Shown here piece by piece: positions 23,401 to 35,849 of a DNA stretch of 64,000 nucleotides. The position numbers and the translations under genes are program-made. The notes under the pieces were generated by a model. It saw nothing but the letters and a program-made list of their open reading frames with translations, was not told the DNA's origin and made no database searches. The stretch's first letter is position 1. Each line of letters begins with the position of its first letter. The stretch is from Callaeas wilsoni (lineage: Eukaryota > Chordata > Aves > Passeriformes > Callaeidae), in assembly GCA_013398955.1 (NCBI GenBank), contig VWPU01006249.1, positions 1 through 64,000 on the forward strand, read 5' to 3'.

Positions 23401-24090
23401 CAATCTAATGATTCACTTTGCAGGTCACACTTTATCTACACACAGTGTTTATTTAGACAATGAAACCATCAGTGTCATTGATAGAATCTAACACGCCAAC
23501 AGAGATATTTTACTTTCTCGGTATTTTTTATTGTTGCTGGAGAATGTAATCCTGCCACAGAAGTCTTTTTATGGAAATAATATTTTGTTATAAGCACTAT
23601 CATCGTGTATTGTAATTATTATTTTGTTTTACCCTGCCCACACAGAAAACTGTTTGCATTATATTCCATTGAAAGATACATTTTAAGTTCTCTCTGGTAG
23701 TCATGAATAATGTAAATTGACAAGAACTATTATGGAGGCAGGTAGACAAAGAAACAGAAAGTTAAGTGGTTTCCTTTCTTTTTATGGCAGAGTGACATTT
23801 ACCTGTACGTGCACTTGATTTTAACACAATAGGATGAGTCTCTGCTGTGCTGGATTAGGATTGAGGCATGCGGAGGAGTTCAGATAAAGAGTGGGCACTG
23901 AGAAATGCCCTCGCCAGACCTCTCTAGGGAGGGTACTTCAGCAGCAATAGCATGTCAGAATGTCTTTTTTTTTAGTCCTTGCATCCAGCTGACAAAATCT
24001 TTCCTTGTTTCTGTATCTGTAATTCCAAGAGATCTCTCAGTGCTTCCCACAGCTGTCTAATACTTTGTGCTTGTCACATCACTTTCCAAA
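20481..24090. other. Unique gene-poor tract
   Basis: Mostly unique sequence, with a purine/pyrimidine-skewed region near 20840-20960. The segment 23440-23720 is listed separately as a possible regulatory element. No gene or RNA was recognised. Confidence 0.35.
23440..23720. promoter_or_regulatory. AT-rich candidate regulatory segment
   Basis: Repeat-free AT-rich DNA with several homeodomain/GATA/POU-like cores (TGATAGA, TTTATTGTT, GTAATTATTATTTTG, GAATAATGTAAATT). It has the texture of a vertebrate conserved non-coding element. Untested. Confidence 0.25.
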
Positions 24091-24099
24091 AAAGGGTCA

Positions 24100-24200
24100 A
24101 TGTCACTTTCCCACCCTGACAGACAGAAAAACCAAGGCAAAGAGAAGCTGGAGATGAACGAGGATCACTTGGAGACCCAGGACTGGCGCTCCTGGTGTGC
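24100..24200 (-). mobile_element. Probable MIR-type SINE relic, reverse
   Basis: The order ACAGACAGAAAAACCAAGGC, AAAGAGAAGC, GATCACTTGGAGACCCAGGA, CTGGCGCTCCTGG parallels reversed MIR sequence (TTTACAGATGGGGAAACTGA, GGCACAGAGAAG, AGGTCACACAG, GAGCCAGGATT). It is heavily diverged. Confidence 0.38.
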
Positions 24201-24334
24201 ATTGCCATGGCCCAGACTGGTACTGCCTCTCACATTCAAGCTACAAATTTCTTCAGTTCCCCTTTTCCTCACACTTGCCAGAACTGCACTAGTTGGGTCT
24301 AACTCTCCTGCAGTCGCACAGAATTTAAATCAGA

Positions 24335-24420
24335 AATAACTTCAGTGGGTTGGATTCTCACTTTTGCAAACGAGACTGTTCCCCTTAAAACCAGTAGAGC
24401 TCATTTTTAGGTCTGAGAAG
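24335..24420. repeat. Ancient palindromic repeat (GGTTGGATTCTCA type)
   Basis: ACTTCAGTGGGTTGGATTCT followed by CACTTTTGCAAA, then CCAGTAGAGCTCATTTTTAG and GTCTGAGAAGG follow the plan of the amniote palindromic family (GGTCAGATTCTCAGTT ... GAAGTCAGTGGAGTT). Arms are no longer exactly complementary. Confidence 0.38.
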
Positions 24421-26095
24421 GTGTAGCTGCTCTCATGTCTATAAACATCCCACTAAGCATAAAATATTTTATTTCTCTAGTGTGACACATTTACTACCCT
24501 CCCTGATCCAGCTTTTCCCTGCACTGTAACTTTCCATGTCCTCAAGGTTACACTGGGTAAGAGGGACAAAAGCCACTCAACCCTTGTCCCCAGTAAAAAC
24601 CCAACCAACCAAATAAACAAAAGCAAACAAAAAACCAAGTAAGCATCACACCATGATCAAGACATTCTCTCCCCCAGGGGAGTCACAGGTCTGCAAGTGG
24701 TCCTTCAGGAAAGCTGACATCCTTCTGCTTTTACAGAGGAGCAAAAATGAGTATTTTGCTTTAATCTGCCCATATTCCTTGAAGGAAAACTCCAGAGAAC
24801 ATTGTCCGGGCTGCCTCCCAGAGCTTTTCTGCTTTTGTGATCTCTCCTTTAAGTTTCTGTGCAGGAGCAGGACAGGCTCTGGCTGATGACAAATGTGACC
24901 TGTCCCACCGAGTTATTGTTGCTCGCTATGGGGGATGAGCTTTTGCAGTCCTCTGGTTCCTGGTGACGTAGTCCAGGGTGCACACACACACCACGGTTGT
25001 GTCTTGGGGCTTCAAATGCCTTTATCTATGTCAGGCATTGGTTTTTACAGTTTGCTATGAATCACTGATGCCTGCTGGGAACACATACCCGCTTCTGGTT
25101 ATTTTTATTACAATGTTATAATGGGCACAAGGACACTTAAAAGTGGAACAACTGAGCATCTCTTGGTAGCCAGTGCTGTGCAACTCTCCTGGGATGCCTG
25201 AGAACACCGAGTTGTGCTGCTGAACTGTCTTACTGTAGTGAAAAGAAATTAATTCCAAGATAGTCAGTGTCCTGTGTAGTAACTCTACTCATGTGAATGA
25301 TGGCAGAGTAGCTAGAGCCCTGTATCAACTCCTGGAACATGTGCTCAGAGCCCTTGATAAGCTGCAGGTTTCCTCGATGAGGGTGGATCAGTCATTTAGA
25401 CATCCTGGTTATAGTTCAGCTGTGGGGCAGCTCTCTCTGTTACATGACTCCATGTCCTGGGATGTCCAGGAACTAGGATGGAAAGTTTTGTGGCTGCCTT
25501 CTAGCCAAAACCTCATGGTCTGCTGGCTTTCTTACCAGCAGTAAATCAATGGGCAGAGGCATGGGATGAGTGTCAGGATCTCCTTCTGATGAGAAACTGA
25601 GACACAGCTTGGAAAAACACCAGGACAGCAGGTGAAGAAAAAGGGATTAATGGCATGCTGGGTTATTATACCACGCTGATGCTGCGTGGTAATGCCAGGA
25701 TGAGCACATTAAAAGATATAGGGAATCCAGTGTGATGGAAAAAGGGAACATATAAACCCCAAGTTTGTTAATAACTACTTGTCAAGGGAGTGAAGGTTTC
25801 AGCTTAGAAGATCACAGTATTTGAAGGACAAATATTTCTGTTCTCAGAGAAACATGGAGCAAAGAAACCAACCCAAGAACTGCTGGGCACCCAGCTCCTC
25901 TGCTATGAGGGTTTAGTGTTTGGTGATTCCTGAAATGTTTGTTATGGATCGTGAGCACGTTAGAAAAACATCAAGATACTCAGAGAAAACAGTAAAGGAA
26001 ATGGCTGAAACAAACAATATTCAATATAAAATACCTATGTCATCTGGAGTTCTACTAGCTCTGGAGGTCTCAGAGTGGACTTTGTCACCTCCAGT
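24421..26095. other. Unique sequence, nothing recognised
   Basis: Unique DNA with an A-rich run (about 24594-24635) of CCAACCAAATAAAC type. No gene or repeat family was identified. Confidence 0.35.
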
Positions 26096-26099
26096 TTAG

Positions 26100-26180
26100 A
26101 AGGTCAGACACAAGAGAAGAACTAATTTGCTCAAGGCACACAGCCAGCAAATGGTAGAATTGGAACTAGAAACCATATCT
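26100..26180 (-). mobile_element. MIR-type SINE relic, reverse
   Basis: AATTTGCTCAAGGCACACAG followed by CCAGCAAATGGTAGAATTGG and AACTAGAAACC matches the reverse complement of the MIR core (ACTTGCCCAAGGTCACACAG, CTAGTAAGTGGCAGAGCCGG, GATTCGAACCC). Truncated at both ends. Confidence 0.65.
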
Positions 26181-27555
26181 TTTTACTCTTTGCAGGAAGT
26201 GAACAAATAAGCTTGTGGTAGTTTCAAAAGACATGGCTACAAGAGGGCTTGAAATAACTGAACTCGGCTTTGTAACCTCGTTGCACAGGCTTTGGCCAGG
26301 TCTTTGGATTCAGCTTTGTGCTTTAATTCTCCTGTGCCACTGCACACAAAGTGACAGTCACTTTTACAGGAAAATGTTAAGCCCAAACTCTGCCTTTGGG
26401 TACAGAAGGAAATTGCAGAGAAGAGAAGCCACCGTGTCCAGCTGATCAGGATAGTGGCCATGTGCCAGACATCATCTTTTGTGGTAATAACTCCTTTCCA
26501 ATGGCAGCCTGAGCTATTTGCCTGTCATGATTTGTCTTTTTGTGCTTGGGGAATGCTGGCTGACCTTTGTCTTTGATGTTGCTCGGCCCTTTCCTTGCAT
26601 TAGGGCAGTTCAGGAGGCCATGACCACATCTGCTTTGGCTGGTTCTGTTATCAATTAATTTGTCCTGCCACATCAAAGAACAGAGATAAAGCTGTAGCAT
26701 TTCCTTACCACAGATTTTTATCTTCACTCCCCAGTTCACCTCACAACACACGCACCTTCCACCTCCACAGCAAGCGGAGAGAGAGAGACAGACAGAGAAA
26801 GAAACTGAAATGACATCCTAATAGCCTGCCTCGAGTGCTGATGGCACCTGGGTCTCCGTGTGCTGAGCCTTACACCCACTTCCAATCTGGCCTGGCCACA
26901 GCCAGGCGGTTGCTTACTCCCCCAACAAGTTATTTGTTTTTCTCTCTAGACAAATCAGTGATGTTAGAATGACAAATAGCAGTTATAGCTTTGCACTTAG
27001 CTGAGTATAATTTCAGCCCATCAGTACCATCTGTCTCCTTTCTTGGGCTGCAGCTCCATTAAGTGACAGCCAGAGATCCTCAAGGACAAAGAGCCCAACT
27101 CACACGGACAGATATTTGAGGGGTCAGAATCTGTGACTCTTTGCCCTCTGTGGTTCATTCCAGTGGTGAGCTGGAGAAAATGAAGGTGGGACAAAGAACC
27201 TAACCCAAATTCAAACTTCCTGAGCTGTGCCATGCTGAGCCTCAATTCTCCTTGTCCAGCAATTCTGTGCTGAGATTGGTACTAAACAGCATCCAAACTT
27301 ATCTGAAGACTTGCTGGGGTGCTGCTGTTTGTTTTGGCTTTGGGACAGCAGTCAGGCTTATTTCTAGGAAATTTTGTGTTCATTTACTACAAGTCATAGA
27401 AAAGATAGGAAAATGCCTCTGCATTTTCACATTCATTTCACATTTCATTTCCACAGGGAACTTCAATATTAATAAACTAACTTAATCTGTTTGTGATAAT
27501 CTCACCTTGTAGTTCTTGAAGTGATTTGTTTTCCAAGGAGCAATTCCTCTTGTCT
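26181..27555. other. Unique sequence, nothing recognised
   Basis: Unique DNA with a short GA-rich run (26776-26806). No gene, RNA or repeat was recognised. Confidence 0.35.
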
Positions 27556-27559
27556 TATG

Positions 27560-27830
27560 GCACTTGCTAGGAAAAAAAGATGCTTAATGAAGATTCCAAT
27601 TTCCATCAAATTTCAGGAGAAGATTGCTTCTGTCCTGGTTAGGTCTTTCCCTGGCTCCAGAAGCATCTTCTTTTCCATCTATGACCTTTCAAAGTCCCTT
27701 GTTCTCATTCTGTATGAAGTTCAAAATCCTCTTCCTCATTTTGTCTATCATTTATACTGTCTATCAGTAATTTATCTGTCATCTCCTCTGTCTCTGCCTC
27801 CTGTTCACCATGTGCCCTTTTGAAACCTGG
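27560..27830. mobile_element. Possible LINE (L2/L3-like) relic
   Basis: A pyrimidine-rich stretch contains TGTATGAAGTTCAAAATCCT then CTTCCTCATTTTGTCTATC and ATCTCCTCTGTCTCTGCCTC. In L2-type elements the end of the reverse-transcriptase ORF has a comparable order (AAGTTCAAAATCCTCCTCCT, then CTACCTCTCC). Similarity is by memory and weak, and other C/T-rich DNA could look similar. Confidence 0.22.
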
Positions 27831-28265
27831 CCACAGAAAATAAAGTGAGGCATTTTAAAGAGTTTTTAGAATTACTGTAAGGTGGCTCTTGTCACAGTAA
27901 AGTAAAAAGGCCAAAGTAAAGCACAGGGCTGGGAGAAACAAGCCAAAAGGAAACAACAGTGACAAGGATTTGTCCACATGAATATAAAATAATTTGTTCA
28001 AAGTCTTTGAGCACTTGCCTTTTAAGAGCTCAATTCCTATTTAACCACACCAAAAAATGATCAGATTTGCAAAACAGCTCAGTTTGCTAAGCACAGTCAG
28101 AGTGTTACGTGTGTGTGAAAATCTGATCCTTCTGTCACCAGGCATGCTGGGGACTGGGTAGGACCAGCACCTAGGGATCCGTATTCCAGCTTTGGCCTCA
28201 TGTCCTCAGACTTCTCTGATTTAGTTGTTTTCTCTACAGGCTTGCTGGCTTGTTTCTTGTTTTCT
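27831..28265. other. Unique sequence before the pyrimidine tract
   Basis: Unique AT-rich DNA with nothing recognisable. Confidence 0.3.
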
Positions 28266-28269
28266 TGTT

Positions 28270-28531
28270 TGCTTTCTCCTTTTCTCTTTTTCTCTTTTTC
28301 TCTTTTTCTCTTTTTCTCNNNNNNNNNNNNNNNNNNNNNNNNNNNNNNNNNNNNNNNNNNNNNNNNNNNNNNNNNNNNNNNNNNNNNNNNNNNNNNNNNN
28401 NNNNNNNNNNNNNNNNNNNNNNNNNNNNNNNNNTTTCTTTCTTTCTCTTTCTTTCTTTCTTTCTCTTTCTTTCTTTCTTTCTTTCTCTCTTTCTTTCTTT
28501 CTTTCTTTCTCTCTCTCTCTCTTTCTTTCTT

Positions 28532-28574
<43 letters not shown>

Positions 28575-28578
28575 TCTC
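28270..28578. repeat. Long polypyrimidine tract (CTCTTTTT)n and (CTTT)n/(CT)n
   Basis: Left of the gap the plus strand is an 8-base repeat, CTCTTTTT. Right of the gap it becomes TTTC, then mixed TTTC/CTCT units to about 28578. All known bases in the tract are pyrimidines on the plus strand. The change of unit across the gap suggests that the true tract is complex. Such mirror-like homopurine/homopyrimidine DNA can form triplexes and is hard to sequence. Confidence 0.95.
28319..28433. other. Assembly gap of 115 N
   Basis: A run of 115 N interrupts the polypyrimidine tract. The repeat unit differs on the two sides, so the real length may differ from 115. Confidence 0.99.
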
Positions 28579-28579
28579 T

Positions 28580-29545
28580 TGTTTATTATCTTTTCTGAGG
28601 ACTTTTTTCACATCCCAAAACATGGAGAAAAATCAGTTTTGGAACCATTTTGCATGTGCAATGAAAAAGCTCGGTCTTCCCCAGTGTGGCTGGGAATGTC
28701 CTTCTCTCTCATTGACTAAAGACCCTGTGTACCTTGCAGGATCAGTTGCATTCAGAAACCTGTCCTTTCAAATTTGTTTAGGTAAAGTGCAGAGTGCAGA
28801 TGATTCCCAGAATAGCTCTTCTGGCTTCATTTGGAATGACAGCAAAAACAAATCTGGACTTAGCTTTTCATCTCAATGGAAGGGCATACGAGAAGCAGTG
28901 AGAATATGTCATTGTTCATAAAGGACAACGTTACATGAGAGCGAGAGCAGGAGAGAGGCAGGGAGAAAGAGGTTTTTCCTCTCTGCTAAATAAGGGCCAT
29001 TTTGAGGTGTGTGAGGACAGCAGGGGTCAGCGAGTGCTGGAACTGACTCTGAACTTCTGGCAGAACAATCTCCTGGAACTAAAACCAAGAATACCTTTAT
29101 CTTCAGCAACCTGCCAGGAGATGTTCCACAGCCAGCTTTCTCCACAAGAGCCAGGTTACAGTGTCTGTACATGACAGCAACTGAAGCAAAAGCTTTTGTC
29201 TTTTAAAACAGACTGGCTCACGCACAGCAGAGTAGACTCAAGCCTGATATTTAGTATCAGACACTGTGCAAGAATCCCTCTGTAACAGAAGAGCCATGAA
29301 CCATGAGATTATTTGCCACACAAGAGGGAGATGGTGGGTGCAGGTGTTCACACACCATGGCTAATTAGAACAGGAACAGATGAGTTGCAGGAATTAGAAT
29401 TCCTTCAGGAGGGATCTGCCCTGCACACTGGTCTCTTTTAACTGCCAGGTACTCCCAGTGTCTGAGCCACTTTTCACCACGAACCCAGCCTGTTTGGCAG
29501 ACACTCCTTCAGCCTCATTGCTTCCCTGCCTTGGGAAGGGAGAAA
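28580..29545. other. Unique sequence, nothing recognised
   Basis: Ordinary unique DNA. Short frames on both strands show no domain. Confidence 0.35.
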
Positions 29546-29547
29546 GA

Positions 29548-29668
29548 CAGAGGTCCCCATTTTCCAGGGAGGTGCTTGCATGGAACTTCCACGTTAATCG
29601 CCTGCACACACAGTCAGTGTCAGAACCAGAAATAAAGTCTGGGAGTCCTGATTCTTAGTCCTCTCCCA
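29548..29668 (-). mobile_element. Probable MIR-type SINE relic, reverse
   Basis: TCCCCATTTTCCAGGGAGGT, later CACACAGTCAGTGTCAGAAC, CAGAAATAAAGTCTGGGAGT and CCTGATTCTTAGTCC follow the reversed MIR/core-SINE order seen in reptiles and birds (CCCCATTTTACAGATGG, CACACAGTCAGTGTCAGAGC, CAGGAATAGAACCCAGGAGT, CCTGACTCCCAGTCC). Confidence 0.5.
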
Positions 29669-30400
29669 TCAGCCACGTTCTCCTGAGCTTGCTTTACCTG
29701 CATATTGGGGATTTTGTAGGCTACTGCAGAGACAGAGAACAGATTGCCCCCAAATGGGGTCTTCAATCACTCAACTTTTATCACTGAGAGACAGTAGCTT
29801 CCCTCCCTACCTCCTTGAAAAGCTTTTAAAATAAACACAGGTACATTAGAACAACAGCCCTTCAAAATGGGTCCCTTCCTCCCCCTTACCTTCCTTGCTC
29901 CCCTGCCATTAAGCAGAGCAGAGCCGTTCTTACATGAGGCATTTGGACAGATTGACTTAAGCTATTTACTTTAAGCTTTTCTTCCTCCCATTCAGGATCA
30001 TTTTCATTCATTTTTCAAGTGTTTCAAAATTTCCTTTGCCAAATCCCTAGATCAGGTGATTCAGAATGAAGCAATGGGACTTGTGCCGTTCTGATAAAAG
30101 CACAACCCTGAAGCTTCCCTACTTTTCCCATAGCCTCCGTCTGCTTACTCCTTAACTCACTAATTCTGCTGATGAAAGGAAAAATACAGCAGAAGTCATA
30201 AAGGAAATATAACTTTTAAAAGACAGGGTTTTTTTGTTACCACAGATACTACCTTGCTGCTTAAGCCATTGAGTAATGGTATTCTGGGCTTAGAGTCAGT
30301 GGGTCAGATTCTGGTTTGAATTTTATCAATAAAAACAACCACTCCAGGGCAACCTTTCATAAATATTCTTGCTTTTAGACCAGTGTGCTCTGCTGCTTGA
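29669..30400. other. Unique sequence, mostly unrecognised
   Basis: Unique DNA; GTGGGTCAGATTCTGGTTTG near 30300-30320 resembles the arm of the palindromic repeat family reported elsewhere but is isolated. Confidence 0.3.
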
Positions 30401-30404
30401 GGAT

Positions 30405-30480
30405 GCCTTCCTAAACCAAATCCTTACCCAGAATTACCACATTAATGTCAGTGGAACTGACAGGTGGCAGAGTTCAGACT
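30405..30480. repeat. Ancient palindromic repeat fragment
   Basis: AACCAAATCCTTACCCAGAA then TTACCACATTAATGTCAGTG then GAACTGACAGG compares with the amniote family string AAACCCTTACTCACACGAGT, ATCCCATTGATGTCAGTGG, AACTAC. One arm only. Confidence 0.35.
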
Positions 30481-33400
30481 CAGAACTCCCTCACAAGGGT
30501 TTTCTCTCTCTCCCAGCAGCAGAAAAGCACCGAGCAGGTCTAACACAACCCTCCTGACTTACTCTCCCTGCTCAGCAGAGGCCTGGGAGCTTTGCTGGGT
30601 GGGCTGAAGATGCAGTAGCACAGATATGTGTCAGAAGTGAGGACGTGCTGTAGTGGCAAGGACTGAACAAAGATCTGCTTACTACCCTCTTATCATGAGC
30701 TTGGCCAAGGCATTCTCTCTGTCAGACCCTTTTTTTTCCCTCTCATTCTTATCTGTCTTGCTTAATGGCAACTGGAATATTTTCGACATTTCCTCAAGTC
30801 CTGTATTAGCTCCACCTAAGGAAAATCTAAGTCACCTCTTTTCAGAACACACAAAAGGTGGTACAGAGGGTAAGATTTAGGGATGAAGGAACAGCTGAAT
30901 GATGCCAAGTGATGCTCAAATTACAGAATGGTCACATCAGTTGTTGGGTAAGTGGAACTGCAGTTTGTGAGACTCCTGAGACAGCAACTCACAATAAAGT
31001 CAAGGCTTTTTCTGTGCATATAGTTTGAATTAGGGGAAATGCTCAAAATATATAAACAGGAACTAGTCTTGCAGAGAAGATAAGCTTTGGAGTAAGGGGG
31101 CTGTCTCTTGCAATGTGTATTTAGTGTCTACCGCAGTGGGGACTAATCTCATGTTGGGCCTCTGGATGCTGGGCCTCTCTTAATGTGTGTACTGCTGTAA
31201 TACACAGAACTACTTCCTTCCATTGACTGCCTTTTTGTTGCATTGTTTTGTGTAATTGACTCCCTTTTTCATCCAGAGGCCAAAAAGTGATTATTGGAGA
31301 TTGCCAGCCCCAGACCTGAATTGTTTCATTCAGGAAGTTAATTAAAATCAACCCACCTCTTCAGCAAACCTTTTCCAATACAGTGTGGATGCTCCTTTCA
31401 TCTCTGTGTTACTCTTTTCTTTTTTTTTTTTAATCAGTACTCCTTAAATCATGGAAATAACTTGGCAAAGGAGCTGAATTACAAGAAAAATCAGTTAGGA
31501 GGGTAGGTAAAGGCACATAATAGGTCTTTAGAGGAGAGGAACGAATTTAATTGAGTGAAAGCTCAGAAAACCCAAAAGTAAACTCAGGGTCATCAGCATG
31601 CTTCTTTCACTTATCCCTCAGTTGCACTTCATAGATCCAGGCTTCCTTTTGCTCTGCTGTTATCACACTTTCCTTTTGCTGTGATTTATTAACTGTGGAA
31701 CTGTCAAATTATGAAACTGAGGTTCTAGAAATACTTATTAATGTTTGAGAAATTCATTTCACACTTGAATACTTTTTCTAACACTTACTAATGTCCCTCA
31801 TTTTGGTCATGTGGGTCTGCAGGGCAAGAAAACAAGGTATCTTATTATACATTTAGCATGTGGAGATGAAGGATGAAAAAAAATGTATTTGGAAACCCCC
31901 TCAAACATCGCAGCAGCCTCATGCATTTGGTCCTTGTGCTGCTGTATGTGGTGGCTGTGTGTGGATGTGCATAAGCAGGGCAATGTCTGCACACTCAGTG
32001 ACACCACTCCAGCTCCCTTTCAGTCACTATTAAGAAAGCACTTCTAATCCCCTCTGAGAAGCTCGAACATAAAATTCCTTTCATGCCAGTTTTGTCTTCC
32101 TCAATTTGGCGAACGCTGACCTTCCCCCTGTGATTCCAATGGAACTTGTAATTCAAAAGGCATTTCTGTTTATTATTACCCTGTTAGTGTATAAGAATCA
32201 TCAGGGATGCCAGTACTGCTCAGGAAACAAGGTTACTCTCTGAGCTCTCTGTTGCAGCTTTGTGCTGCAAACAAAAATACAGAGGCCATAGATGAATTAT
32301 GGTTACTTTACTCACTATTTAATAAGAATAATGAGCCTAAAATAATCGCTGAATAATTACTTGCCTCAAGATCCTTTGCCACGCTCATTTCCCACACAAA
32401 GTTTTCTGATGGAAATTCACTTAAAAAGTAGAAACAAAGACCACCAAAAATGTCAAAGTTTATGAACTTGCTCTTACAGGACTGGAACATTTCTACCTCT
32501 TGACACTCAGTTTTGAAATGTGTTATGTTACAACAGTATCAAATTTAACAGTTCTGAACTGGTATAGTCTTACCTAAAAGGTTTTCCTTCAAAATACAAT
32601 TTTGCACAGAATACTGAGCTCTGTGTTTCCATCAGCATTAATGAAGTCAAGTCTAGTATTTAAGCTAATCTGCTCAAAGTAGTCCTATTACCCTTCATAC
32701 TTAGAGAGACATCATCTGATAGGAAATGGCTGCAATACCTCCAGCTTTCCTAAAATACTGACAGTTTCAACCGTTTCTTAAGAAATACTCACTGGGGACT
32801 GCAGCTCTAAACACACTTCTGTTTTAAAATGTGACCATTTTCTTTAGCTTAAATGGGGGACTCCTTACAGCTAAAGCAGTGATGTTGCTGGCCTCGCAAA
32901 GGCCAGCCAGAGAAAGGAGTGACCACCAGACATTTTTCCTTGAGATGCCTCTCCACAGTGCTTTCTTTCCCTATGCTACCTCACTGGTTCCACCTACGAT
33001 TTCTAAATGACCATAACATCCTTTCCTCAGGCAAGTATTTCATGCCAGCATCGGGAACATTGTTCTTTCAAAGGAAACTCCAGTCACATTTACAGTTTTT
33101 CACATTTGGTAAGCTGCTCCTGATGAAAACTCTGTGCAGCAGAAGTACCTCCTTCAATGCACAGGTGTCCACTGCATGCTCAGATTATCAGACTTAAGAG
33201 GACAAAATCCCCACCTTTTTGGCCAAAGTAACATGGAAGACATAATTTATTTTTTTACCTGCAGTAAGAGGAGTGAATTCTGGTCTTGTTTAATCCAGCA
33301 CAGCAGCTGACAAGGGGTGGGCTGGAGTGTTTGCTCTGCTGTCTCTTCTGTTTAAGCTGAGGACAAGAAGAAATGTTAATACAAGAGTGAATCCTTGCTG

Positions 33401-33935
33401 GGACTTGACCCTGATTACAGCTCTGCCCCACAGATCTGCAGGCCCCTCAGTGCCCATGTTTTCAAACCTGACAATATGTTAGTGCTTCATTTTGGTAGGA
33501 AAATGCTCATGTGTGAGGGTAACCCCCCCTCTAAATTCTGTACACACAAAAAACGCAGCAGAACTTTCAGATCAGCGTGTGCTCATCTGAAAGTTTGTCT
33601 TTCAACACCTCTCCTCTTTCTCTTTCTTTGCTACTGCCCTTCGACTTTTGTGTCTGTAGACTTGAAAACTTGTGCCATGTGGAAGTGCCCCAGTTACATC
33701 AGCTGAAACTGCAGTTCCTTCCCTAAGCTGCACACACTGGTCAATATTCACTTTGCAAATAGTTCTGCTTTTGATAAATGCAATTTAATTTTCGTGTGGA
33801 GCTAATTTTGAAATATTATCTCCATGGACCTTTTTAAACTTGACAGGTCTGTTCTATAAATCATTTATTTGTTTTATTGTTTCTTAGCATCCTTGAATCT
33901 AAAAGCATTTCATAGATGTGTTTCCCTGACCACTT
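30481..33935. other. Unique AT-rich gene-poor tract
   Basis: Unique DNA throughout, with a T-run at 31420-31431. No exon, RNA gene or confident repeat was found. Confidence 0.35.
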
Positions 33936-33939
33936 TCAC

Positions 33940-34060
33940 TAATAACAACTTAGCTCATTATTAATGTTTCCCTTTCACAGAACCAGAAACTGAGATAGAA
34001 GTATCTGAGAGAAGTGCTATTGTTTTTAGAAGCACAGTTGGGTTCTGATTTCTAGAACTC
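33940..34060 (-). mobile_element. Possible MIR-type relic, reverse
   Basis: TTAATGTTTCCCTTTCACAG then AACCAGAAACTGAGATAGAA and GTTGGGTTCTGATTTCTAGA could be a decayed reverse MIR (TTATTATCCCCATTTTACAG, ATGGGGAAACTGAGGCACAGA). The match is weak. Confidence 0.28.
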
Positions 34061-35845
34061 ACCTTGCTGAGGGCTCAGTTCTTCCAAAAAAAGCTGTCTA
34101 CAAGGGTCAGAAAGAAACTATTAGATTGCCTGACACCTATTAATCTACTCCTCTTTTAGGTCTGTAGCTGTGAACTGAGCTCATTGAAATAAAATCTCTC
34201 TTACTTGTGAGATCATGTATTAGAAAATCAGTCCTGGTGTGCCCAAAGAGTTGGCCCCACATTACATTATTTCCTTATACAAACAGTAATAAAATACCTT
34301 TTTTCCCCCCTCCAATATATTTTATTTTAGGGAAATGCAACAGGAAAGAACAAAAGTAAAATTCCCATTTGTGAAAGCACAGCATGTGCAACTTCACTGT
34401 AACAGGCAGCAAAAGGTCTAAGAGCAAAAAAGGACTACTGAGACCTGCACACTGAGAGTTTCTCATAAATTAGCTCAGAAAAGCAAAGGTAGAGCGCTGC
34501 ATGCTAGAGAAGGCTTGAAGCACAAAATATTTTTAAAGTCCTTTAGCAATATTAAAATTCTGCTCAGAATCAACTATTTTAATGTGATTTCCCCCTCTCC
34601 TTGCTTGTGAATCAATTCTGCAGCCCTTCTCTTTGTTAAAAAATTTTCAAAACTCTAAAAAAATTGATTAAGTTCCCACCCTGGAAAAATGAACGAAAGT
34701 GCTTAATGCATCGGTGTTGGTGCACAAAGTGCATTTGTTGTGCTGCTGAATGTAACACGATCTGAACCAAGGCAGGAGAATGAACACTTTGCAGCCCCTG
34801 ATGGATTTCAGATTTATTAGACACTGGAATGTTTTTTTTTTCCCCCTTGTCTATAAGAACATGGTGTGTAAGATGATAAAGGGCAGGAATAAAGGGAGCA
34901 GACATTCTGGCCCTTAAAATTAAAAGAACTGTTTCTAGATTTTGAAAGTGTCAATGTATGAAAAAGCAGCCTAAATAGAAGTGTTGCATTATTCAGTAGG
35001 CTTTCCTCCTGGAAAGAAAAACATTTTGCAACCACTGACAAAGCTATGGACATGTGACTAATACTACTTTTATTTTCCTATATGGAGAAAAACCCCATCA
35101 CAAAGCCTAAATGGAATATTTATGCTGTAAGATAATACACTCGTACCTGTAAATTATGAGTGCAAGATGTAATAATTCATCCTCCGTTTCATTACTCATG
35201 CACTATGGAGCTTTCAAGATTAGGGATGGATTTGTTATGCCTCTACATTCCAGTATATGTTTTCCCTTTCTTAACCCCCTCTCTCTTCTCTGACACACAC
35301 ATCCTGTACAGTAGGAGCAAATTTCTTTGCACCAACACACACAGACCATATGAGCTGCACAGAACTGGCATCCCTTTCAAAGGACATACTAATGATCCAT
35401 TTTGTGATGTTAACCAGGCTGAAAAAAAATTAGCTCAGGGCTGAAGGATATAATTTCAAATAAATTTGGAGGAAAGTTTCCTATTCAGAGAGGAGCTCCA
35501 AGGTGTAACATTAATAAAATGCTGTTGTATTAATGTTACAGGATAGTTCTCTTGAGCTTCCAGGACGGGAACCACAGTGGTCTGCTTGTAGTAGCAGGAG
35601 TTCTGTTCCGGTACCTATGCATTGCTTTGTGAAAGGGAATAGCAAAAGTCTGGAATGAATTGCTTTAAAGATTAGAATTCCCATGAAAATATAAACAACA
35701 AAACTATTCACTGAAAGCGAAGTTATGTTTAATATATAAGCAGAGGAATAAACAAGCTCTGTTTCGTCTATTTTTGACTGTGTATTTTCAGTGTCTGAAA
35801 GTGATGTGCGTCTGACGGAGATGACAAGGCTGAGGAGACAGTTTG
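34061..35845. other. Unique AT-rich tract
   Basis: Unique DNA with a T/C run at 34832-34845. Nothing recognisable as a gene or repeat family. Confidence 0.35.
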
Positions 35846-35849
35846 GGCC

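Noticed and set aside
28200..28921. Phenylalanine/leucine/serine-rich frames and an arginine/glutamate/lysine-rich reverse frame
   Set aside because: All are translations of the polypyrimidine tract and cross an N gap.
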